Of a stretch of DNA of 64,000 nt, positions 8,175 to 16,665 are shown in pieces; position 1 is the stretch's first letter; every line of letters begins with the position of its first letter. The position numbers were made by a program, and so were the translations under genes. Below the pieces are notes generated by a model. That model saw only the letters and a list, made by a program, of their open reading frames with translations, did not search any database and was not told the origin of the DNA. The stretch covers positions 118,193-182,192 of the forward strand of contig CAKVOD010000003.1 of assembly GCA_934778205.1 (NCBI GenBank), written 5' to 3'. Origin of the DNA: an uncultured Clostridia bacterium (GTDB lineage Bacteria > Bacillota > Clostridia > Christensenellales > UBA1242).

Positions 8175-8816
8175 TTATCGCTCAATTTCTTGGGTTTTAT
8201 CTCTATTAATTGCCCTACAAACTTTTGCAAAGTTTTCATCTATGCCATTGTTTGCATCAATTCTTGTCAACACGCCTTTGTTGTCAAAGTAATCGACTAT
8301 TGGTAATGTTTTTTCAGTGAAAACCTTGAATCTATTAGCAAAAACTTCTTCACTATCGTCACTTCTAACAATCAACTTTGAACCACACTTGCCACAAATT
8401 TCGCCTGATGCGTCAGCCGTTGTAACATTTCCACAATCGGGACAAATTCTTCTTCTCAAGATGCGACCGAGTAGATTCTCATAGTCAACGTCTAAGTAGA
8501 TAACTTTATCTATATTATAGAAATTGTCAAGTTCAATTGCTTCTTCAAGCGTCTTACCAAAACCGTCGAGCAAAACGTTATCTTGATAACGTTCTTGCGA
8601 CAATTGGTCTTTCATAACTTCCAAGAGAATATCACTTGGCGCAAGGAACCCCTTGCTAATTGCCTCGTCGATAATTTTCCCGCGCTCAGTTCCCTTTGCG
8701 ATTTCCGCACGGAACAAGTCGCCTGTTGAAAGATGCTGAAAACCAAATTTTTCAGTAAGTTTTTGAGACAATGTCCCTTTGCCACTTCCGGGCGCTCCAA
8801 TCAATAGAATATTCAT
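8175..8816 (-). CDS. adk: Adenylate kinase (zinc-lid type)
   Basis: Interconverts ATP + AMP and 2 ADP. 213 residues: P-loop GAPGSGKGT (7-15), AMP-site STGDLFR, a LID with four cysteines (CPDCG and CGKC, about 125-150) typical of Gram-positive zinc adenylate kinases, and RSDDSEEVFANRF. The AMP-binding motif normally reading DGFPRT is DGFGKT here, so the conserved proline and arginine are replaced by Gly and Lys, and the following Gln is Glu. Immediately preceded by a divergent paralogue; which one is the main cellular adenylate kinase cannot be told from sequence. Confidence 0.9.
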   Translation of the reverse strand: MNILLIGAPGSGKGTLSQKLTEKFGFQHLSTGDLFRAEIAKGTERGKIIDEAISKGFLAPSDILLEVMKDQLSQERYQDNVLLDGFGKTLEEAIELDNFYNIDKVIYLDVDYENLLGRILRRRICPDCGNVTTADASGEICGKCGSKLIVRSDDSEEVFANRFKVFTEKTLPIVDYFDNKGVLTRIDANNGIDENFAKVCRAINRDKTQEIER

Positions 8817-8827
8817 TGTTTAATCCA

Positions 8828-9442
8828 TCAATACATTTTATTTATTATTACGTCAAGTTGTCTATAAATGTCTTTTTGTGAGTCAATAAACTTTACAATG
8901 CCAAGTTTTTGATAATACTCAATCACGGGCATAGTAAATTTTTGATACTCATTCATACGCGTCAACAAAATCTCTTCAGTATCATCGTTGCGCGCAACAA
9001 GTTTGGTTTGACATTTGTCGCAAATAGTTGTTCCATTCAATTTTGAATAAACGCTTTTACATTGCGGACAAATCAATCTATTCAAAACTCGTTTTTTAAT
9101 TTCCTCTAAACTAGCTTCAAGCACAATTACTAAATCTATTTTAAGGAATTTTTTCATTAATTCCACCGAAATCATACCACGTGGGTACCCATCTAGTAGA
9201 ATGTTGTCATAAAGTCCTATTTTTGCCAAATGTTGTTGCAATATATCAGCGGTTATATCTTCCGACAAGATTTTGCCTTGAGATATAACCTCATTGATTA
9301 ATTGCGCATCTCTTGAGTCACCTTTCGCGACTTTGCGCAAAAGGTCGCCCATTGAGATATGCGTCATATTGCATTTTTTTTCAAGATATTCGGAGCAAGT
9401 TCCTTTTCCACTCGCAGGTGGACCAAGTAGAACAATGTTCAT
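8828..9442 (-). CDS. Second adenylate kinase-like nucleoside monophosphate kinase
   Basis: 204 residues with P-loop GPPASGKGT, a four-Cys LID (CPQCK and CDKC) and RNDDTEEILLTRM. In this copy the DGYPRG motif keeps the conserved arginine, but the STGD signature reads SMGD and the Gln that reads the adenine is absent. Its ATG at 9442 overlaps the secY stop by one base (translational coupling) and adk follows after 11 nt. Tandem adk-like genes here suggest either a duplication with altered nucleotide preference or subunits that act together; both are inference. Confidence 0.85.
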   Translation of the reverse strand: MNIVLLGPPASGKGTCSEYLEKKCNMTHISMGDLLRKVAKGDSRDAQLINEVISQGKILSEDITADILQQHLAKIGLYDNILLDGYPRGMISVELMKKFLKIDLVIVLEASLEEIKKRVLNRLICPQCKSVYSKLNGTTICDKCQTKLVARNDDTEEILLTRMNEYQKFTMPVIEYYQKLGIVKFIDSQKDIYRQLDVIINKMY

Positions 9443-10728
9443 TATTTCAAGAACCCTTTATAATTTCTCATCATCAATTGTCCTTCCAATTGTTTGTCAA
9501 ATTCAAGTGCTACTGCAACGACGATGAGCATACCAGTCGCGGTGAACGCATTGACCAACCCACCACTAAATGTTGCATACTTGAACAAGATTGTTGGAAC
9601 GATAAACACGAATGTGAGATATATTGCCCCGAAAAATGTTATTCTGTTTGAAATTTTGCTAATGTACTCAGCGGTTGGACGTCCAGCACGTATACCTGGT
9701 ATGAACCCACCATTTTGCTGAAGTTGTCTACTTATTTCGTCAGGCTTAAATACCATTCCGCCATAGAAATATGAGAACAACAAAATCAAAATCGCTGAAG
9801 CAATGAAGTAGACTATTGTACCAACACCCATATATTGCGAATACCACAAGTAAGCGCTAGATGACGGCCAAAAGATTTGCATAATGTATTGCGGGAACAT
9901 TATGAAACTCATCGCAAAGATGATTGGCATAACACCGAAGCTATTAACCTTTATAGGAATATTAGTCGATTGCCCCCCATACATCTTTCTACCTTTTATT
10001 TGCTTAGCATACTGAACCGGTATTTTTCTAACGGACAAATCTACGAATGTCATAAGTGTAAAAATCACCAATAACAATGCAAGGAATATTAAGATATCCC
10101 AAAGATATTCGATATTTTCGCCCAATCCAGAAAGGCTACCGATTAATGCTGTACCAGCACTTGAGACGATGCCGATGAACACCAAAAGTGAAAGACCGTT
10201 GCCTATTCCTAGGTCAGTGATTTTTTCACCAAGCCACATTGTAAACATAGCACCAGCAATCAAAACCAATACTACGACTGTACCAATGAGCCACAATGGT
10301 GCTCCACCAAGAGCGTTTTCGTTCAAGATTTTAGATGCACCAAAACCATAAACAATACCGATTGCTTGAATTAATGCCAAGCATAGGGTTACAATTCTTG
10401 TATAAAGAGCAATCTTTTTACGTCCTGTTTCCCCCATTTTTGACAATCTTTGAAGCGATGGCACTGCAAATGTCATTAGTTGCATTATGATTGACGCACT
10501 GATGTATGGAACGACGCCGAGCGCCAAAAATGCTCCATTAGATAGTGCACCACCAGTTATTGCACTCAACAACGACAAAAAGTCGTTGCTCCCTTCAAAA
10601 TAGTTAAATGCTATGCCGGGTATTGGCAACCAACAACCGACTCTATAGATAAGCAAAATCAATAAAGTCAAGAGAATTTTCTTTCTCACGTCTTTGGCTT
10701 TAAAGGCTTCTCTCAAGTTTTCAAACAT
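9442..10728 (-). CDS. secY: Protein translocase subunit SecY
   Basis: Channel-forming subunit of the SecYEG translocon, 428 residues with about ten transmembrane helices. Seen are the N-terminal KKILLTLLILLIYRVG, the plug/TM2 region with GGALSNGAFLALGVVPYI, GIGNGLSLLVF, and the cytoplasmic loop IPGIRAGRPTAEYI that contacts the ribosome and SecA. The start overlaps the rplO stop by one base. Standard position after rplO. Confidence 0.97.
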   Translation of the reverse strand: MFENLREAFKAKDVRKKILLTLLILLIYRVGCWLPIPGIAFNYFEGSNDFLSLLSAITGGALSNGAFLALGVVPYISASIIMQLMTFAVPSLQRLSKMGETGRKKIALYTRIVTLCLALIQAIGIVYGFGASKILNENALGGAPLWLIGTVVVLVLIAGAMFTMWLGEKITDLGIGNGLSLLVFIGIVSSAGTALIGSLSGLGENIEYLWDILIFLALLLVIFTLMTFVDLSVRKIPVQYAKQIKGRKMYGGQSTNIPIKVNSFGVMPIIFAMSFIMFPQYIMQIFWPSSSAYLWYSQYMGVGTIVYFIASAILILLFSYFYGGMVFKPDEISRQLQQNGGFIPGIRAGRPTAEYISKISNRITFFGAIYLTFVFIVPTILFKYATFSGGLVNAFTATGMLIVVAVALEFDKQLEGQLMMRNYKGFLK

Positions 10729-11174
10729 TATAGCACCTCAATACTGCCGCCCGCTTTCTCAATTTTTTCTTGAGCAGATTTTGTGAATTTAGCGGCTTTG
10801 ACAGTTAGTTTTTTAGTCAATTCTCCGTTGCCGAGAACTTTTACGCCATAATCTTCAACTTTGCTGATTATGTTTTTATCCAATAACAACTTAGCATCAA
10901 CAACTGAACCATCGTCCAATTTTTCTAAATCGCTAACATTGATAATACTGTATTGTTTTTTGAAATTAGCATTATTGAATCCACGACGAGGAAGTCTACG
11001 AATCAAAGGCATTTGACCACCCTCAAATCCAAGTCTTACTCCACCGCCACTGCGTGAATTTTGTCCTTTTTGTCCTCTGCCGGAAGTTTTGCCAAGCCCA
11101 CTTCCTATACCACGACCAACGCGCTTTGCCTTTTTCGCGGAATTAGGAGCAGGACTGAGTTCGTGTATATTCAT
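10728..11174 (-). CDS. rplO: 50S ribosomal protein L15
   Basis: 148 residues; N-terminal HELSPAPNSAKKAKRVGRG and the Gly-rich GLGKTSGRGQKGQNSRSG are diagnostic for L15, a late 50S assembly protein. GGAGG precedes the ATG. It is coupled to secY by a one-base overlap. Confidence 0.97.
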   Translation of the reverse strand: MNIHELSPAPNSAKKAKRVGRGIGSGLGKTSGRGQKGQNSRSGGGVRLGFEGGQMPLIRRLPRRGFNNANFKKQYSIINVSDLEKLDDGSVVDAKLLLDKNIISKVEDYGVKVLGNGELTKKLTVKAAKFTKSAQEKIEKAGGSIEVL

Positions 11175-11192
11175 TCTCTATGTCCTCCTTCC

Positions 11193-11456
11193 TTAAAGTT
11201 CCTCTACCTTAACAAGGTGCTTAACAGTGAAAATCATTCCACGAATTGCTTCGCTATCCTCAACAACTTTGCTTGTGTTGAGTTTTTTCAAACCAAGTGC
11301 TTCAACAGTTTTGCGTTGATTTGGTTTGCTTGAGCAAGCACTTTTGATTAAAGTAATTTTAATTTCTTTTTTTGCTTTTTTAGGTTTTGAAGTCTTCTTA
11401 GGCTTAGCGTCTGCTACTGCAACTTCGATGTTTTCAACATTTTCTTTGCTTTCCAT
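11193..11456 (-). CDS. rpmD: 50S ribosomal protein L30 with N-terminal extension
   Basis: The core (IKITLIKSACSSKPNQRKTVEALGLKKL) is L30, normally about 60 residues. Here it is preceded by some 30 residues rich in Lys, Pro, Glu and Ala, giving 87. GAGGAG stands directly before the ATG at 11456, which supports the long form being made. The function of the tail is unknown. Confidence 0.93.
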   Translation of the reverse strand: MESKENVENIEVAVADAKPKKTSKPKKAKKEIKITLIKSACSSKPNQRKTVEALGLKKLNTSKVVEDSEAIRGMIFTVKHLVKVEEL

Positions 11457-11458
11457 AA

Positions 11459-12109
11459 TTAGTTCTCCTCTACCATATTTTGATTTTTTCCGCGTAATTT
11501 ATTGACTTCGTCAAGTGTTTTGAGGCTCATAAGCGCTTCAAGAGTTGCTTTTACACAATTTTCTTTGTTTGAACTACCATGTAATTTCGTTGTGATGTCA
11601 CGAATACCAGCAAGTTCAACAACTGCACGAGCAGCACCACCAGCAATGATACCATTACCATCTTTTGCAGGAAGCAAAATGATTTGGCTTGTACCGAATC
11701 TGCCTTTAGTTGCGTGCGGAATTGTTGTTCCGTCCATAGCGATTGTGACCAAATTTTTCTTTGCATTCTTGATTGCTTTTTCGACAGCTTCAGATTGTTC
11801 GCGAGATTTTCCGCGACCAACACCGACTTTACCCTTTTTATCCCCAACTACAACGAGTACTGAGAATGTTTGGATGTCGCCACCTTTAACTGACTTTGAA
11901 ACTCTGCGTCTTGAAACGACACGGCTTTCCATTTCGTCACGTGGCTTTCTGTCGTCACGACGACGTTTGTCATCGCGTTTGCCAAATTTCTTGTTTCTAT
12001 CAAACTTTCCGCCACGTCTATCTTTGTTGTCACCTTTAGGTGCTTCAACAGCGTTTTCAACTACTTCTGGTTGTTCAGCAGTTACTTTAACTTCTTCATT
12101 ATTTTCCAT
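11459..12109 (-). CDS. rpsE: 30S ribosomal protein S5 with long charged N-terminus
   Basis: The S5 core starts near residue 62 (ESRVVSRRRVSKSVKGG) and shows VVVGDKKGKVGVGRGKS and PLPAKDGNGI-type segments (here LLPAKDGNGIIAGG). It is preceded by about 60 residues rich in Glu, then Arg, Lys and Asp, not present in the usual 165-residue S5. The start at 12109 has GGAGG 5 nt upstream; the in-frame ATG at 12121 overlaps the rplR stop and lacks a site. S5 is needed for translational accuracy. Confidence 0.95.
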   Translation of the reverse strand: MENNEEVKVTAEQPEVVENAVEAPKGDNKDRRGGKFDRNKKFGKRDDKRRRDDRKPRDEMESRVVSRRRVSKSVKGGDIQTFSVLVVVGDKKGKVGVGRGKSREQSEAVEKAIKNAKKNLVTIAMDGTTIPHATKGRFGTSQIILLPAKDGNGIIAGGAARAVVELAGIRDITTKLHGSSNKENCVKATLEALMSLKTLDEVNKLRGKNQNMVEEN

Positions 12110-12120
12110 AACTTCCTCCA

Positions 12121-12489
12121 TTATAGCACCAACCCTGAACTTCTTGCACCGTCAGCAAGTTCTTTTACGCGACCGGTATACAAGTATCCACCGCGGTCGA
12201 AAACTACAGTTTTGATACCCTTTTCAATAGCACGTTCAGCAATAATATTACCAATAACTTGTGCTTGTTCTTTCTTTGTTTTTCCTTTCAATTTGTCAGC
12301 GAGTGCTTTCTCAACAGTAGATGCGCTAGCAAGAGTTACACCACGCGTATCGTCAATGATTTGCGCGTAGATGTGAGTAGTGCTTCTATAAACGTTCAAT
12401 CTAGGACGCTCAGCGGTGCCAGAAACCTTGTTTCTAACTCTAAAATGACGAAGCTTTCTCAACTGATTTTTGTTTTCTTTATTAATCAT
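12121..12489 (-). CDS. rplR: 50S ribosomal protein L18
   Basis: 122 residues; RKLRHFRVRNKVSGTAERPR and the C-terminal VFDRGGYLYTGRVKELADGAR are diagnostic. L18 binds 5S rRNA together with L5. It lies 10 nt after rplF. Confidence 0.97.
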   Translation of the reverse strand: MINKENKNQLRKLRHFRVRNKVSGTAERPRLNVYRSTTHIYAQIIDDTRGVTLASASTVEKALADKLKGKTKKEQAQVIGNIIAERAIEKGIKTVVFDRGGYLYTGRVKELADGARSSGLVL

Positions 12490-12499
12490 TATCTACTCC

Positions 12500-13048
12500 C
12501 TATTTCTTACCTGCAGTCTTACTGCCTTCTTTCTTAACCACAACTTCGTCCGAATAGCGGATACCGTATAGGTGGTAAGGCTCAACTCTTCTAATGTCGC
12601 GAATTTTCGCTGCGAATTGACCGACTTTTTCTTTGTCTATCCCTTTTACTTCAACTTCAGTAATTGATGGACAACTTGTTGTTACGCCGTCAGCGTCAAG
12701 CACTTCTTTAGGTTTTGAGAACCCGAGTTCGAGAACCAACTTATTACCTTGTTTTTGTGCTTTGAAACCTACGCCGTTTACGATAAGTTTCTTTGTGAAA
12801 CCATGTGTGACACCTTCAATCATATTGTTGAGAAGCGTTCTTGAAAGTCCGTGCAAAGCGCGTGCTTCCTTTGAATCATCACAACGAATAACTTTGATTG
12901 TGTCGCCGTCTTTTTCAAATGAAATTTCTTTGTTAAATTTTCTTTCCAATTGTCCCAGCTGGCCTTTTACAAGGACTACATTGCCATCCTTGAATTCAAC
13001 CTGTGTGTTTGCTGGGATAGTGATTGGATGTCTACCGATTCTTGACAT
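12500..13048 (-). CDS. rplF: 50S ribosomal protein L6
   Basis: 182 residues with MSRIGRHPITIPANTQVEF at the N-terminus and the second-domain motif CPSITEVEVKGIDKEKVGQF; ends with YHLYGIRYSDEVV. L6 sits near the GTPase centre of the 50S subunit. Normal length and place. Confidence 0.97.
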   Translation of the reverse strand: MSRIGRHPITIPANTQVEFKDGNVVLVKGQLGQLERKFNKEISFEKDGDTIKVIRCDDSKEARALHGLSRTLLNNMIEGVTHGFTKKLIVNGVGFKAQKQGNKLVLELGFSKPKEVLDADGVTTSCPSITEVEVKGIDKEKVGQFAAKIRDIRRVEPYHLYGIRYSDEVVVKKEGSKTAGKK

Positions 13049-13063
13049 ATTATTCTCCTCCCA

Positions 13064-13462
13064 TTACCACACATAGGCAATAATTTCGCCACCAAGTTTG
13101 GCTTCTCTTGCCTGTTCATCTGTCATTAATCCTTTGCTAGTCGAAACTATTGCAATTCCAAGCCCATTGAGAACTTTAGGTAAATCTTCTACCCCTGCAT
13201 ATACACGCAAACCAGGTTTGGAGATTCTCTTAAGTCCGCCAATAACGCTGTGTTTTTTGTCGCTATATTTTAATTCGATAACGATTTCTGGCTTTCCATT
13301 GTTCTCTTCAACTTTAAAACCGTTGATGAACCCTTCAGCCAATAAAATGTCAGCTATGCTCTTTTTGATTGTAGAACTAGGAATTGTTACTGTTTCGTGT
13401 CTAACCATCAAAGCATTTCTAATTCTTGTGAGCATATCTGCTATTGGGTCATTAGTCGTCAT
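13064..13462 (-). CDS. rpsH: 30S ribosomal protein S8
   Basis: 132 residues; DPIADMLTRIRNALMVRHE at the N-terminus and the conserved VSTSKGLMTDEQARE close to the C-terminus. S8 binds the central domain of 16S rRNA. In E. coli it represses the spc operon; no obvious S8-type site was recognised near rplE here. Confidence 0.97.
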   Translation of the reverse strand: MTTNDPIADMLTRIRNALMVRHETVTIPSSTIKKSIADILLAEGFINGFKVEENNGKPEIVIELKYSDKKHSVIGGLKRISKPGLRVYAGVEDLPKVLNGLGIAIVSTSKGLMTDEQAREAKLGGEIIAYVW

Positions 13463-13477
13463 TTTTCATTCTCCTCC

Positions 13478-13663
13478 TTACCAGCTTGCCTTCTTTACTC
13501 CTGGAATTTCGCCTTTATAAGCCAATTCACGGAAGCAAATTCTGCATATTCCATATTTTCTCAAAACTGCATGAGGACGCCCACAGATAGCGCAACGAGT
13601 ATATTCTCTTGTCGAGAATTTTTGTTTTCTTTGTTGTTTTACAACCAACGCTTTTCTAGCCAT
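13478..13663 (-). CDS. rpsN: 30S ribosomal protein S14, type Z
   Basis: 61-residue zinc form: CAICGRPH and YGICRICFRELAY give the four cysteine ligands, ending KKASW. This is the short C+ variant common in Bacillota. Lies 9 nt after rplE. Confidence 0.97.
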   Translation of the reverse strand: MARKALVVKQQRKQKFSTREYTRCAICGRPHAVLRKYGICRICFRELAYKGEIPGVKKASW

Positions 13664-13672
13664 TATTTCCTC

Positions 13673-14227
13673 CTACTTTTTGAAAGGCATACCAAGTGCT
13701 GTAAGCAATGCCTTTGCCTCTTCATTAGATTTTGCAGTTGTTACGAAACAAATATCAAGTCCCCTTACTTTTTCAATATTTTCATAACTGATTTCAGGGA
13801 AAATCAATTGTTCTTTGACACCTAGGTTATAATTTCCTCTGCCGTCAAATGATTTTGTTGATACGCCATCAAAGTCACGGACACGTGGAAGAACTATTGA
13901 TACAAATCTGTCAAAAAATTCATACATATTTGTTCCACGCAAGGTAACCTTTGCGCCAACACTTTGTTTTTCTCTCAATTTAAAGTTTGAAATTGATTTT
14001 TTTGCCTTTGTAACAATAGGTTTTTGCCCAGAAATTAGCCCTAGTTCTTCAACTGTTTGGTTGAAAGACTTTGAGTTGTCTTTGACATCACCAAGTCCCA
14101 TATTTAAAACAATTTTTTCGAGTTTTGGAACTTCATTAATGTTCTTATAGCCAAGTTCAGCCATAAGGTTTTTTCTAACTTCGTTGATATATTTTTCTTG
14201 AAGTCTTGGCATTTCAGTTTTTGCCAT
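13673..14227 (-). CDS. rplE: 50S ribosomal protein L5
   Basis: 184 residues; LEKIVLNMGLGDVKDNSKSF, GQKPIVTKAKKSISNFKLRE and the C-terminal VTTAKSNEEAKALL are diagnostic. L5 binds 5S rRNA and contacts the P-site tRNA. Normal length. Confidence 0.97.
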   Translation of the reverse strand: MAKTEMPRLQEKYINEVRKNLMAELGYKNINEVPKLEKIVLNMGLGDVKDNSKSFNQTVEELGLISGQKPIVTKAKKSISNFKLREKQSVGAKVTLRGTNMYEFFDRFVSIVLPRVRDFDGVSTKSFDGRGNYNLGVKEQLIFPEISYENIEKVRGLDICFVTTAKSNEEAKALLTALGMPFKK

Positions 14228-14253
14228 TTTTTCCTCCTACGGGTTGATTCCTA

Positions 14254-14670
14254 TTATTCTTGAGAACTTTCTTCTGCTTTTACAGCAGGAGCGTCAGTTT
14301 TTTCTGCTTTTGCTTTCGACTTTTCTTTCTTTGCTACTTTTTTTGCTTTAGCAACTTCTAGACTGCCACCGCATTTTTTGCAAGTACGAACTTTCTTGCC
14401 TTCAACAACTGAGTGTGCAACTCTTGTTGCTTTCCCACACACTGGGCAAAGAACCATTACGTTTGATGCATCAATAGGCGCTTCTTCTTTGAAAATTCCG
14501 CCTTTTTCTTGTGCACTCTTTGGTTTTTTAGCCTTTGTCACAATGTTTACTTTTTCAACAAGTACTCTATTATCCTTAGGGTAGGAAACCAAAATTTTTC
14601 CAGTTTTGCCTTTATCTTTACCGGCAATAACGAGCACATTGTCGCCTTTCTTTACGCTTAATTTTGCCAT
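14254..14670 (-). CDS. rplX: 50S ribosomal protein L24 with C-terminal extension
   Basis: KOW-type assembly initiator. The core shows KKGDNVLVIAGKDKGKTGKI and a CPVCGK...CKKCGG zinc-ribbon-like pair. After about residue 105 comes a tail of some 33 residues made almost only of Lys, Ala, Glu and Ser, giving 138 against the usual 100-110. The tail is in frame and ends at a single stop, so it belongs to the gene. Confidence 0.95.
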   Translation of the reverse strand: MAKLSVKKGDNVLVIAGKDKGKTGKILVSYPKDNRVLVEKVNIVTKAKKPKSAQEKGGIFKEEAPIDASNVMVLCPVCGKATRVAHSVVEGKKVRTCKKCGGSLEVAKAKKVAKKEKSKAKAEKTDAPAVKAEESSQE

Positions 14671-14681
14671 AATCTCCTCCC

Positions 14682-15050
14682 TTATAGTACCTCTTGAGCA
14701 AGACTTGATATCTTCAAGTAACCTGCGTCACGGATTTCTCTTGCAACAGGTCCGAAAATACGAGTCCCACGTGGTTGTTTATCTTTGTCGATGATAACTG
14801 CTGCATTGTCGCCAAATTTGATGTATGAACCATCTTCACGGCGCATACCACTAACTGAGCGAACAATAACACATTTGACAACATCGCCTTTCTTTACGAC
14901 GCCACCAGGAGTCGCAGTTTTAACAGATGCTACAATGATGTCGCCAATGTTTCCACTTTTTCTGTGTGAACCGCCAAGAACACGAATGCACATAACTGTT
15001 TTTGCACCAGTGTTGTCAGCAACCTTTAATATTGATTGTGGTTGAATCAT
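14682..15050 (-). CDS. rplN: 50S ribosomal protein L14
   Basis: 122 residues, the normal length: MIQPQSILKVADNTGAKTV, GDIIVASVKTATPGG and the C-terminal LREIRDAGYLKISSLA-like end are diagnostic. It forms an intersubunit bridge. Spaced 17 nt after rpsQ. Confidence 0.97.
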   Translation of the reverse strand: MIQPQSILKVADNTGAKTVMCIRVLGGSHRKSGNIGDIIVASVKTATPGGVVKKGDVVKCVIVRSVSGMRREDGSYIKFGDNAAVIIDKDKQPRGTRIFGPVAREIRDAGYLKISSLAQEVL

Positions 15051-15067
15051 AATTTCCTCCTGATAGA

Positions 15068-15328
15068 TTACTTCTTCTTTTCAATAATTCTGACAAGTCT
15101 GAAGAATTTGTCCTTGCTCAAATGTCTTGTTTCAGCGATTTCGACTCTATCGCCAATTTCACACTCATTGTTTTCGTCGTGAACTTTGTACTTTTTAGTG
15201 CTGTTCATAACTTTACCAACTTTTGAGTGTTTTCTGCTTCTAACTTCAACAACAATGGTTTTATCCATTTTATCGCTTACCACGATACCCTCACGGATTT
15301 TGCGGTCATTTCTTTGTATGTTTTCCAT
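15068..15328 (-). CDS. rpsQ: 30S ribosomal protein S17
   Basis: About 86 residues, with REGIVVSDKMDKTIVVEV, KYKVHDENNECEIGDRV and ETRHLSKDKFFRLVRI. Start chosen at 15328 because GGGAGGG lies 7 nt upstream; the in-frame ATG at 15343 overlaps the rpmC stop and is itself part of that ribosome binding site. Confidence 0.96.
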   Translation of the reverse strand: MENIQRNDRKIREGIVVSDKMDKTIVVEVRSRKHSKVGKVMNSTKKYKVHDENNECEIGDRVEIAETRHLSKDKFFRLVRIIEKKK

Positions 15329-15342
15329 CTTAGACCCTCCCA

Positions 15343-15549
15343 TTAGTTATTGCTAGAATTTTGACTTTGTCTTTGTTTCAAGATTGTCAAAACTCTTGCA
15401 ATATCCTTTTTGGTGTTATTTATTTGCATTGGATTAGCAAGTTGCCCCGTTGCGTGAGAGAATCTCAAGTTAAAGAGTTCGCTTTTAAGCGCTTTGTACT
15501 TGTTTTCAAGTTCGTCAGTTGTCAATTCTTTCAAATCTTTTGCTTTCAT
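15343..15549 (-). CDS. rpmC: 50S ribosomal protein L29
   Basis: 68 residues: KDLKELTTDELENKYKALKS and LFNLRFSHATGQLANP, a two-helix protein at the tunnel exit that helps bind trigger factor and SRP. The start overlaps the rplP stop by one base. Confidence 0.97.
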   Translation of the reverse strand: MKAKDLKELTTDELENKYKALKSELFNLRFSHATGQLANPMQINNTKKDIARVLTILKQRQSQNSSNN

Positions 15550-15986
15550 TACGCTCTCCCACCTTCTTCATTATTTTGTTCTTCTCTCTTGACAAATTTT
15601 GTCAATACTGGAAGTTTGTGGCTTGCTAGTCTTAATGCTTCCTTAGCGACTTCTTCAGAAACTCCGCCAAGTTCCATAATAATATTACCAGGCTTAACCA
15701 CCGCTACCCATTGTTCAGGTTGTCCTTTACCGCCACCCATACGAACGCCGAGAGGCTTACTTGTTATAGGCTTGTGAGGGAATATTTTTACCCACAATTG
15801 CCCTTGTCTTTTCATATAACGGTTTGCAGCGACTCTTATCGCTTCAATTTGGTTGGTTGTTATCCAGCCAGACTCAAGTGCAACAAGTGCATAGTCGCCA
15901 TAAGCGATTTTGTTGTTTCTTGTTGCCTTTCCAGTCATTCTACCACGAAATTGCTTTCTGTGTTTCACTCTTTTGGGCATTAACAT
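15549..15986 (-). CDS. rplP: 50S ribosomal protein L16
   Basis: 145 residues; MPKRVKHRKQFRGRMTG and GRPLGVRMGGGKG-like (here SKPLGVRMGGGKGQPEQW) elements. L16 helps position A-site tRNA. The ATG at 15986 overlaps the rpsC stop and has GGAGG 9 nt upstream; the MPKRV methionine two codons on is the more usual family start. Confidence 0.97.
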   Translation of the reverse strand: MLMPKRVKHRKQFRGRMTGKATRNNKIAYGDYALVALESGWITTNQIEAIRVAANRYMKRQGQLWVKIFPHKPITSKPLGVRMGGGKGQPEQWVAVVKPGNIIMELGGVSEEVAKEALRLASHKLPVLTKFVKREEQNNEEGGRA

Positions 15987-16663
15987 TATTCGTTTCCTCC
16001 CATTTCAGTTGTTTTTTGTGTTCTATTTTTCTTTCCAAGGATGTTTCCTTTATAAACCCAAACTTTAACGCCGACAACACCATATGTTGTGTGTGCGCTT
16101 GCTGTGCCATAATCAATGTCAGCACGCAATGTTTGCAAAGGAAGTGAACCCAAGTGGAAGCTTTCGCTACGGGCAATTTCTGCACCGTTCAAACGTCCGC
16201 CAACTGTGATTTTAACACCCTCAGCACCTGCTTTCATAACGCGAGGCATAACATCTTTGATTGCACGCTTGAATGCAACACGTTTTTCAAGTTGCATTGC
16301 AATGCCTTCAGCAATAAGTTGCGCATCAAGGTCAACTCTCTTGACATCTTTGATGTTCAAAATGATGTTTTTGCAATCTGTTACTTTAGCAAGGTCTTTT
16401 TTGATTGTTTCAATTCCAGCACCCTTTTGTCCAATCAACATACCTGGACGACCAGTGTTGATGTTGACAATCAACTTTGAATCAGTTCTTTCAATTTCGA
16501 TGCTTGAAATGTTTGCATTGTAATATTTAGATTTTAATGCTTCTCTAATTTTCTTATCTTCAAGGAGATTTTTAGCAAAGTCTGCTTTGTCAGCATACCA
16601 TACTGAACTCCAACCCTTGTTGATACCAACTCTGAGTCCATGTGGACTTACTTTTTGACCCAT
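15986..16663 (-). CDS. rpsC: 30S ribosomal protein S3
   Basis: 225 residues; MGQKVSPHGLRVGINKGWSS, KH domain with GRPGMLIGQKGAGIE, and the C-terminal TTYGVVGVKVWVYKG. Lines the mRNA entry tunnel. Lies 2 nt after rplV. Confidence 0.98.
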   Translation of the reverse strand: MGQKVSPHGLRVGINKGWSSVWYADKADFAKNLLEDKKIREALKSKYYNANISSIEIERTDSKLIVNINTGRPGMLIGQKGAGIETIKKDLAKVTDCKNIILNIKDVKRVDLDAQLIAEGIAMQLEKRVAFKRAIKDVMPRVMKAGAEGVKITVGGRLNGAEIARSESFHLGSLPLQTLRADIDYGTASAHTTYGVVGVKVWVYKGNILGKKNRTQKTTEMGGNE

Positions 16664-16665
16664 AG

